Of a DNA stretch of 30,060 nucleotides, positions 22,549 to 30,060 are shown piece after piece. This DNA comes from Tetrahymena elliotti 4EA (lineage: Eukaryota; Ciliophora; Oligohymenophorea; Hymenostomatida; Tetrahymenidae), in assembly GCA_000231825.2 (NCBI GenBank), contig JH720295.1, positions 764,089 to 794,148 of the forward strand, read 5' to 3'. The position numbers and the translations under genes were made by a program. Below the pieces are notes generated by a model. The model made no database searches. It was not told where the DNA came from and was given only the letters and a program-made list of their open reading frames with translations. How positions within the stretch are numbered: the stretch's first letter is position 1; every line of letters begins with the position of its first letter.

Positions 22549-22924
22549 CAATTCAAGCTAATAGAGCTGAAATTAGCTGTAAAAATAGTTTATTTTAATG
22601 ATTGATTTCATAAGTATTTAATGAGTCTAAGCTACTTTTCAGTTTTCAGCTGAAAGCCAAAAATTCAATGTCTTTCGACTTAATGAAAAAATTGATTGAA
22701 AATAAAAGTTTCATTTATATTGAGCCACAAATGAAAACGAAAATGGACTCAAAGAGAAAAATAGATTTGAGGAAGAAGTTGTGAGCCAAAATAAAACATA
22801 TTAATAAATTCTTGAATTTATTTTCTTTTTATTGATTATTTTATCTATTAATTGAATGAAAAATAACTCTAGATTTACATTTGCATACACTATGTCAATA
22901 AAAATAATAAACCATTTACTAAAA

Positions 22925-23050
22925 TCAAAAAGAAAAAGAAAAGAAAGAAAGAAAGAAGAATAACAACCATAATACTATATTCTAAATATCTATCTATCAG
23001 TCAGTCTATCTTTCTTTCTTTTATTCATTCATGCATTCTTCTTTCATAGT
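22925..23050. repeat. AAAG and complementary CTTT simple repeats
   Basis: A purine run (AAAAGAAAAAGAAAAGAAAG, then further GAAAG units, to about 22960) is followed about 45 bp later by TATC/CAGT and TTTC/ATTC units (about 22989-23046). The two are complementary and could form a weak hairpin. Confidence 0.7.
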
Positions 23051-24176
23051 TAATTCCATACTAAAATTCTTTCTTTCTTTAATACTACTTAATTACATTT
23101 TTTATGTTTAAACTGTTTAAGTTGTTATGTTATTTTTCTATGCAAATCAGAAAGAAATAATCATTTATCAACTTTAAATTCAACATGTAATTTTCACAGA
23201 AGAATTTAACTGTTTATAATTATCTGATTATTCTGCTATCCTGCTGTGCTGTCTTGTAGTCTCTTTTCTACCTTGTTTTCTTTCTTTTAGTCTGCTCAAA
23301 ATTAAAAATGCTGTACTTTCTTTCATTCAAATCTGAATAGAACATCAGCTTAAAGAAGAAGTTATTGACTTTTTAAATTAAAAGCTATGTGAAATTTTGT
23401 CAATTTCATTGATAGAAATGTATTTAGCCACCAATACAAAGAGCTAAGTAAATTTAGAATTCTGATCTTGAAGCAAAAATGTTTTTTTAAATAGAAACTG
23501 AGATGTTTATTGATGCTTTTCTTTTATATTATGAATGAATGAAAGCTAAGTAATAGAAGGAGGGAAATTCAAATTTTCCTTTTTAATCGAATGAAAAGAA
23601 AATTTCCTTTATAATTAAGTAAAACCCCCTCCTTCCTCTTGGGTTAAGTAAATTTCAAAATGGAAATAGAAAATTTGGTCTATTATTAATTAATTCTAAG
23701 GGAAAGTAATTATCACAGAAAGTAGCCAGTTTGTTTACTAGACTATTTATAACTTAACGATAGGTCCCCCACTTTAAATGATTAGTTAACTGAAAAAATG
23801 TTGCATTTTGGTTGATTAGTTTGAATTTGATGTAATTGTTTGGATCGTAAAGATAATCATGACGACTGAAAAATAACACTTTGTAAAAAATGAGATATTA
23901 TGGCAATTTAATGAAAATATTATTCAATTTAGTTTTTATTTGCTGTATCAATGATGGATATTTCAAATAGAATATGTAACTATGCATTTGCTCGTAATTT
24001 GAAACAATCTTCAAAAGAGAATAAGAAAATATTTAAATAAATTAGAAGCCATCAAAAAATAATTGGTTTAATTGCTCACTAAAAACTTATTTCATAAAAT
24101 TTTGATCATGAATTTCAAATTAATAAAATTTATTGAAGTATTTTATACTTCAAATACCAATTATTTTTTAAATATT

Positions 24177-24256
24177 GATCAATTAATTAATTTATTTATT
24201 TATTTATTGATTATCTGATGAGATAGATGATTTAATTAATTAATTAATCAATGCGA
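24177..24256. repeat. TTTA/TTAA simple repeat with inverted ends
   Basis: TGATCAATTAATTAATTTAT leads into further TTTAT units, and TTTAATTAATTAATTAATCA follows after about 30 bp. The outer halves are complementary. Simple sequence, probably noncoding. Confidence 0.6.
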
Positions 24257-25290
24257 AAATTGGTTCCACCAAGGGAGAATAGATGAATTAATTTCGAAAA
24301 ATTAAACACTTGTTTCTTTGTTTGAGTTAATTAAATTTGAATTTTAATTGGCTGACTTTGATAATTATTAGTGACTCAGTAAGTAAGTAATTGAAGGACC
24401 CCTATTTGAAATCAAAATTGAATGCGTAAAAAATCGATTGATTATTAATAATGAGATTAAGCCAAGTCTTAACAAACTTAACTTGAAATTAATTATAAAC
24501 GTCAAAAGCTACTATTAAATAGGAGGATGTGCTATCATATATTGCTTGACTCTTAGATTAATTTGAACTAAATTTCAATTGCGCGAAATTCAAATTTTAT
24601 TTCGAATTTATTTAAATTATCTTTGATCTTCATTTATGCTTCTTGTTACTTCACTTCTTTTTCTTATTTTTCTCTTAATAAATTGTCAAAAAATCAGATA
24701 AAAGAGAATGGAGATTTAAGAGATATTTTAATTTATAGTGAATCATTTCGGCTAGCTTAGGGCAATTATTTATTAATATATGATTTAGAATTTAGAATAA
24801 ATAATCAAAAGAGCAAATGCTAGCTTGATTGGTTGTTTCTTGCTAGCTATTTAGTTTAATTTTTTTGATTGATAGTAAAGAAAGAGATTATGAGTTGAAA
24901 ATAGTTATTTAGTTGATTAGGATTGCACAGCTGTTTTCCCTTCACCCTCTCAAGTAAGATAAAGCTACAACTACCGAATTTATGAATTTTTCATTCATAA
25001 CATAAGCAATTTAAATAAGTATTTTTATCAATTTAAGCGGCAAAATAAATTATCAGTTTAAATAGGAAATAAAATAAATTTAGCATAGCCATTAAGCAAT
25101 AGGTTGAATAAAATATTTAGCAAGGGAATAATATATTAGCTAGCCATTATAGGACTAAACTGACGTCATTAGCATTGGAAAAATAAAATTTATATCAATA
25201 GAAAGGAAAAAAATTAGAAATTAAGAAGAAAGAAGAAAAATTAAATAAAAGTTACCTTAATTTAAAATAGAAGAACAATTTTTCTCTTTC

Positions 25291-26636
25291 TCTTTTATTC
25301 ATTCATAAATACATGCATACAACCAAGCAAACAAGCATTATTATTTGATTCACCCACCACCTGAGATAGAATATGAAAATAAATACAGCACAACAATCCC
25401 CCACCATTAAATAGGAATAATAAAATATAAAGGGACAGTAAAGTAATAGAATAAATAATATAAGAAACATGTGATGTGTGAAGTAATTGTTGACTGAGCA
25501 AAATTTTTTGTCCACCATTTAAAAAATGTAATTATGAAACAATATTTTAGTAGATTTTCATTCAAAATATTATGAAATAATGTTTGAAATATTACGTCAG
25601 TCAGTGAAATTTATTGATTTTGATTGCTTTGTTGTTTACTAATAATTGGGTATAGATAGTCTCTGACTCACTAATAATAGATTCAAAAAATAGCTTTATT
25701 GATGCATAATTAAGATAGTAAAAGAATATTATTAATTTTTCAATGAAGACGATTGATTGACTCACTGCTGTTATCAGAAAGCAGTAGCCTAGCACTTATT
25801 CCTTCTCTCTTATTAATTAAATTAATTTTCCTTCTAAAAATCACCAAAAAACTCAAACAACCAACACAAAGACAGGCAGACAAGAAACTAATTAATTTTA
25901 AAAAAAGGGGGACTGAAACGCATTGCATTACAAATGTTTTAAAATACAAAATAACTCAAATAAAATGAATCTCCTAATATTCAATTCAATTTAACAGAAT
26001 TTAATATTCTCTTTTGATTGATAAGCTACTGTACTTAGGAAATTTCCATGTATTAATGGATTGTTAACGGGTTTTCCTTTGACTTACACAATTTTTAAAA
26101 AGCAAGCTCTACAGTAAGCGAATTTAAATACTAGATGAGCTTTTAATTTCTATTCAATCTATAATTAAATATAATAAAAAAAATCAATAAATCAAAAAGC
26201 TTAAAAAAAACTCAAAACCAACTAAAAATCAAAACAGACAAGACAGAAAGAAAGACAAACAAGCAATTTTCATTTAATCTTTCAATCAAGCATTTATACA
26301 AGCAAAAGGAACTTCTTAATTCTACTAAAGATCTAAGAAAAACTCTTAGTAACTCACTCTATAAATCTCACCACCCAAAAGCATATCAACTATAAGAAAA
26401 AGACTATTAATATTTTTAAAGAGTCTAGAAGTAATCCTCAAATACCAACCAACTTATAATACAGCTTGATAAAACCTAACATAAACAAAGACCCTTTTTA
26501 GTTTATTTCAGATAAATCAGAACTACTCTTCCCTCTACTTAATAACAACTTCTATTATTAATTATTGAAAGAAAAAACTAACAAAATACTAAAAAAAAAC
26601 TCAACTCTAATTTAATAAATTTAAAATACCAATAAA
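25291..26636. other. C-biased upstream region of the eIF5A-like gene
   Basis: From about 25300 the + strand becomes rich in CA, CC and ACAAAC words and poor in G, most evenly from 25780 to the ATG at 26637. Short frames on both strands here have no recognisable composition or motif. The bias continues through the gene and its 3' side. It is consistent with promoter plus long 5' leader of a well-expressed gene; no transcription start can be placed. Confidence 0.45.
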
Positions 26637-27134
26637 ATGGACTCATCATTTTCTTTTGAAGAAGAAGGAGATCAATACATCATTGACACCAACTCAGCCA
26701 ACAACTGTAAGGAAATACATGCTTCTTAAATTCAATATGGAGACTATATCATATTGAGTGACAATGAAGTTATTCAAGTTGACAGTGTTCGCAGAGCTAC
26801 TAAGTCTCGTTCCTCAAAGAATGAAATGAATATCCAAGGAAGAAACTTAATGAAGGACAGTGTTTTCGTCTAATACAAATTCCCAACCAACAGAAATCTT
26901 CGTATTATTAAAAATGCTTAAATTAAGGACTATCGTATCGTCTGCATAGAACCTGAAGAAGATATTATTTATGTTCATGGAAACAAAGGTGTCCAACAAG
27001 TAAAAATCTCCAACAAAAAAGATGAATTTGATGTCGTTTCTTCCAATCTTAATAAAATTATTGCCAGATGTCTCTTCTATGATGGCCAATACTAACTCCT
27101 TGGCTTCTTTGCTGACTCAAATAAGTAAGAATGA
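26637..27134 (+). CDS. Divergent eIF5A-like protein (tentative)
   Basis: Single exon, 165 aa, from ATG in context AATAAAATGG to TGA 27132-27134. Codons often end in C (ATC, GAC, AAC, GTC, TCC), unlike all other genes here, which suggests high expression. After an acidic start (about 1-25), residues 26-51 (EIHASQIQYGDYIILSDNEV, then IQVDSV) resemble the first beta-barrel of eIF5A, and 91-160 (a YRIVCIEPEEDIIYVHGNKG-like core) resembles its C-terminal OB domain. eIF5A binds the ribosome and needs a hypusinated lysine in STSKTGKHGHAK. Here the loop reads RRATKSRSSKNE (52-63), with a lysine but none of the consensus around it. It could be a paralogue with a new role, as fungal HEX-1 is, or an unrelated protein with a similar fold. 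No sequence search supports this; it rests on pattern and length. Confidence 0.45.
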
Positions 27135-28142
27135 GAAAGCAATCAATCCAACTACCATCCATAAACACAATCCTAACTTTATTTACTTCACTTTTATAAA
27201 ACAAACATTAAAACATAACCACAAACAACTTATTAAACAACCAAATAAATACTTAGAAAAAAAGGCATTCATGCCAACAAACAAACACTATTTATAAATA
27301 CATATCTATAATTATAATTACACTTTTATCATTTTGAGCTCTTCTTGTTTATATAGCAGTCTCCTCTCTTTGTCTATTCTCTTTCACATTTCCCCAAACC
27401 CCATTAATCAACATCTCTTTTTCTGTTCATTCGCGCACGTTCTTGTAGATTTCCCTAAGAAAGAAATAGACTATTCTCAAAATAGTTCTTCTAATTAAAC
27501 CAGCAAATTATTCTGTTTACTTTATTTCTTAACAGATCTATTAACCAAACAAATACTATCAATCAATATTTGCTCTGCTTCATAAACAAAAACCTAATAA
27601 AAACCAAACAAATAAACAAGCAAACATACATACATACATACATACATACATACATACATACATACATACATACATACATACATACATACATACATACATA
27701 CATACATACATACAAACAAAAATTAAACTCTATTCCAATCAATAAACCAAACAAACAAAGAACAAGCTATTTTGTCATATTAAACTATGATGAAATGGAT
27801 TGTTTTTAAAAACTAAAACATAAACATGATATCATGAAATACCTTTCAAATTTATATAAAAAATATATAATGAAATTATGAATATAATCTCACAATGATT
27901 ATTTTTTTTGTAAGAATTTCTACATATTTTTATTTTGTTAAGATTATTTTAAGTGGTCGAATATTTTCAAGCAGAGATTGATTTTTAAATGCTTCATGCT
28001 AAATTGTTATTTTTTTACATCATTTTTAGTAGTATTTTAGTACAACGCATTGACATTTAAAAAACTTCTGATGGTTAGTTAAAACATGGTTGAGTTATAT
28101 CATATATTGTTTTGTTAAATTTTATCAAATTTTAAAACAAAA
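27135..28142. other. 3' region of the eIF5A-like gene and intergenic sequence
   Basis: The first ~165 bp are C/A-rich and fit a 3' UTR. 27340-27480 is pyrimidine-rich (TCTCCTCTC, CCCCAAACCCC), then comes the CATA array, and from about 27780 ordinary AT-rich DNA returns. The HTYI- and CMYV-type frames over the array are products of the microsatellite, not genes. Confidence 0.5.
27625..27714. repeat. (CATA)n microsatellite, about 22 units
   Basis: Ninety bases of uninterrupted CATA units flanked by AAACAAAC-type sequence. It is perfect, so likely young and length-variable. Confidence 0.98.
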
Positions 28143-29839
28143 ATGTCTGAAAATAATTTAAAAAGTATGAAGGAAATTCTTAAAAAACAGCGAGAAAATA
28201 TGAGGAACCTCATAAACAGCAAAGTAAAATTAAAAACAAGTAGAATTTTGAAAAAAAGTAAGAAAATTTAAATTCATAATCCCAATTAATTAACAAAAAC
28301 TTCTCTAGTTCACTTTTTTTGTTTCTTTTTTTCGTAAAGAAAAATTAAATTTCAAAAAATCATCAAAACTGAATGATTGAAGATTTTTTTCTATCTTATA
28401 TTACTAAGAAATAATGTTTTTAATCAGTAAATTTTATAAATAATTAACGTCATGATTTTCCTCTTCTAATGAATATTCCGCTGTCTTAAATTAAAAAAAT
28501 TTAAGTTATCTAGCATATATTATGCCACGATTATTCCAGGCAAGACAATTGTAAAAGATATAGAAAAAAATTATTTAAATCCTATTTAAAATGTCTCTTC
28601 TCTAAAAAATTAATGTAGATGAATAGTCCTAATTATTTTCATTCAAACTTTCCAAAAGCTTTTTTTAATTATTTCGATAGATTTGATAAAAAATAGCAAA
28701 TATTCCTAAAAATAAGAAATTCAACATTTAATTTCTGTGGAAGTTTTTCATTTTTAGGTTTTGGTTTTGAAATTAGTAAATACATTTCTTTTTTAAATAA
28801 AAATTCGTTTTTAATTAATTAAATCAACTAATTATGAGATCATAAAAAGATAGGTTGTCAACATAATCACATCGTAGTTTCCTACTTATTTAAATTGCAT
28901 ATTTAAAACATAAAAGATCATAGATGCTATTATTTTTTTGAATTATGATTTATTTTTCTATCAAAAAATATTAATTGCTCTGAATCATTTGCTATAAATA
29001 GAAAATATTCTCAAAATTATGAAGAATTGTTATAAAAACTACTCTTTATTTCAATGCAATTTTTTAGATTTAAAACAAAATTCTGTTCAGTTACAGCTTT
29101 GAATTTAGCCAATCTCACCTTCTTGAATAAAAAACATAATATATATATTATATTATAATCTGATTTCTGATTATTATTAATTTCTTGATCATAATATGAG
29201 CAATCACTATTCTAAAATAAATAATTAATCTCTTGAATTCTAACTTTTAAATTAAATTTTTTACTTTGTAGATTCTACTTAGATTCAAAAGTCTTGTTTG
29301 CTTGAAAATACCAACAATTTATAATCAATCAATTAGTTCTATTACTCTATACAGAACAAAATTTTATAGCTCTTGTATGAGAAACAAAAACTGTTTAAAT
29401 GATTAAAATTATAAATTTGCTACTAAATATTAATATTTTCTGTATGATAAAAAAATAATATATTGTAGAAGGATTTAAGATTAGATTAACAAAATATCAA
29501 TTTGGAATATTTTTTGATTATCTTACCTGATTTAAGGCTAAAGAAGAAAGATAATTACATAATATATTTAATTCCATTAAATTTATAATAATTTATTTTC
29601 TTTTTAGAATATTACAAAATTCAAAAATTCATTCATTCCATAAAATCAATAAGTTAATCCTTTTTTGATCATTTTTATTAAAAATATTTTCTTCTTTGTT
29701 CAGATTTTAAAATGTGTTTGAAGATCTAAAAGTTAATAATTTCTCATTTGCTATTAATTTACTAAGCTATTTAATTGATGTTACAAACGATTTAATAAAG
29801 AAGTCAAAGTAGTTTCTGTTAATATATGAATTTAAATGA
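28143..29839 (+). CDS. Putative multi-exon hypothetical gene (structure unresolved)
   Basis: Several coding-like pieces on one strand suggest a split gene. Piece 1, 28143-28257, starts ATG in AAAATG context, has no TAA/TAG/TGA over 38 codons, is Lys/Glu-rich and ends at a clean GTAAG donor. Piece 2, about 28428-28808, is open and ends in residues such as NYFDRFDKKQQIFLK and GFGFEISKYI; acceptor CAG at 28427 keeps the phase. Piece 3, about 28960-29140, may be another exon. Pieces 4 and 5, 29608-29652 and 29704-29839, are joined by a 51-nt GT-AG intron with matching phase and end with TGA. The links in the middle could not be fixed, and at one place (near 29530) a coding-like frame contains TGA. 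No family recognised. It may be a real gene or a chance run of open frames. Confidence 0.3.
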
Positions 29840-29972
29840 AAAATAATTCAATGTTTAGTGCTTATTACAGAAATTATTTTAATTTTTAGTTAAAGTTACT
29901 GTATTATTTTAATATTAAAAATAGAGTTGATATTTATCAATACATTTTTTCTGTGTATTTATTTCAAAAAAT

Positions 29973-29978
29973 AAAAAA
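29973..29978 (-). terminator. RNA polymerase III poly-T terminator of the 5S gene
   Basis: Six T residues on the - strand directly after the 5S 3' end, followed by A and another T-run. This is the standard Pol III stop signal. Confidence 0.85.
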
Positions 29979-30060
29979 GGCTGTCGACACTGGGACTTCC
30001 CAAGCGGTCCCCCACCTTAGTACTAACCCAGCCTTAAGGCGCTTAACTTCGGAGTTCGAA
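29979..30060 (-). rRNA. 5S ribosomal RNA gene (3' part, cut by window edge)
   Basis: The - strand reads from TTCGAACTCCGAAGTTAAGC to the 3' end GTGTCGACAGCC. It contains the A-box region AGTTAAGCGCC and the C-box region GGTGGGGGACCGCTTGGGA of the internal Pol III promoter, and the conserved GGGTTAGTACTAAGGTGGG. About 82 of ~120 nt are inside the window; the 5' end lies beyond base 30060. The match is to the well-known ciliate (Tetrahymena) 5S sequence. 5S is the small RNA of the large ribosomal subunit. Confidence 0.97.

Larger units (their letters stand above)
22549..25290. other. Long AT-rich region without a supported gene
   Basis: Contains AAAG/CTTT simple repeats near 22925-23050, a TGCTG-rich patch near 23232-23252, an inverted repeat GAAGGAGGG/CCCTCCTTC (about 23557 and 23627), and TTTA/TTAA runs near 24180-24255. 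Short frames open under the ciliate code occur (for example from ATG 23660), but two overlap in different frames near 23660-23960 and neither is convincing. Confidence 0.45.

Noticed and set aside
23660..23960. Two overlapping coding-like frames starting near ATG 23660
   Set aside because: Two different frames look equally plausible over the same bases, showing how misleading single-stop frames are here.
25295..25968. Several 64-71-aa frames on both strands
   Set aside because: Overlap each other, no motifs, hydrophobic bias from T/C-rich DNA; the region looks like the leader of the eIF5A-like gene.
27563..27809. Frames with HTYI or CMYV repeats on both strands
   Set aside because: Direct translation of the CATA microsatellite.
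1..30060. CRISPR arrays or bacterial-type operons
   Set aside because: No regularly spaced identical repeats with unique spacers. The regular 250-300-bp repeats are LRR exon cassettes of a eukaryotic gene family.

Overview
The window reads as macronuclear DNA of a ciliate, most likely Tetrahymena or a close relative. It is very AT-rich. Its genes only stay open if TAA and TAG are read as glutamine and TGA is the sole stop. Introns are short, AT-rich and GT-AG, and the partial 5S rRNA at the right edge looks like the Tetrahymena gene. Under the standard code almost nothing is open, so every model here uses the ciliate code.

Bases 1-14.5 kb (+ strand) hold a tandemly duplicated family of LRR protein kinase genes. 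Gene A (1504-5665) and gene B (8831-13406) share one plan: an N-myristoylation-type start (MGNKxSKK), a divergent kinase domain in four exons, then 10-11 leucine-rich repeats, each on its own 90-nt phase-2 exon. Between them lies a truncated copy (7465 to about 7778). The shared upstream region occurs four times (about 525, 6385, 7800 and 13930), and the last copy has no gene after it. Gene B is fully open (657 aa). Gene A has lost 4 nt in the kinase domain, and either this breaks it or a new intron repairs it. One gene B intron carries a 137-bp near-perfect foldback element.

Bases 14.5-21.2 kb (- strand) hold two well-supported genes. The first (18879-14576) is a 1171-aa six-TM potassium channel with a TVGYGD filter and a C-terminal cyclic-nucleotide-binding-type domain. 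Its first intron contains tandem copies of its own exon end in which the splice donor is destroyed. The second (21179-19794) is an intronless 461-aa SET-domain protein of the Rubisco LSMT/SETD3/SETD6 type.

Bases 21.2-30.06 kb are sparse. There is one clear gene (26637-27134, +), with C-ending codons and a C-rich noncoding surround, encoding a 165-aa protein that resembles a divergent eIF5A without the normal hypusine loop. Two weaker + strand candidates lie at 21937-22548 and about 28143-29839. Simple repeats include a 90-bp CATA array. The window ends inside a 5S rRNA gene on the - strand with its poly-T terminator.

The genes do not form one pathway. The kinase-LRR cluster looks like a fast-evolving accessory family, and the channel, SET protein, eIF5A-like protein and 5S gene look like ordinary chromosomal neighbours.
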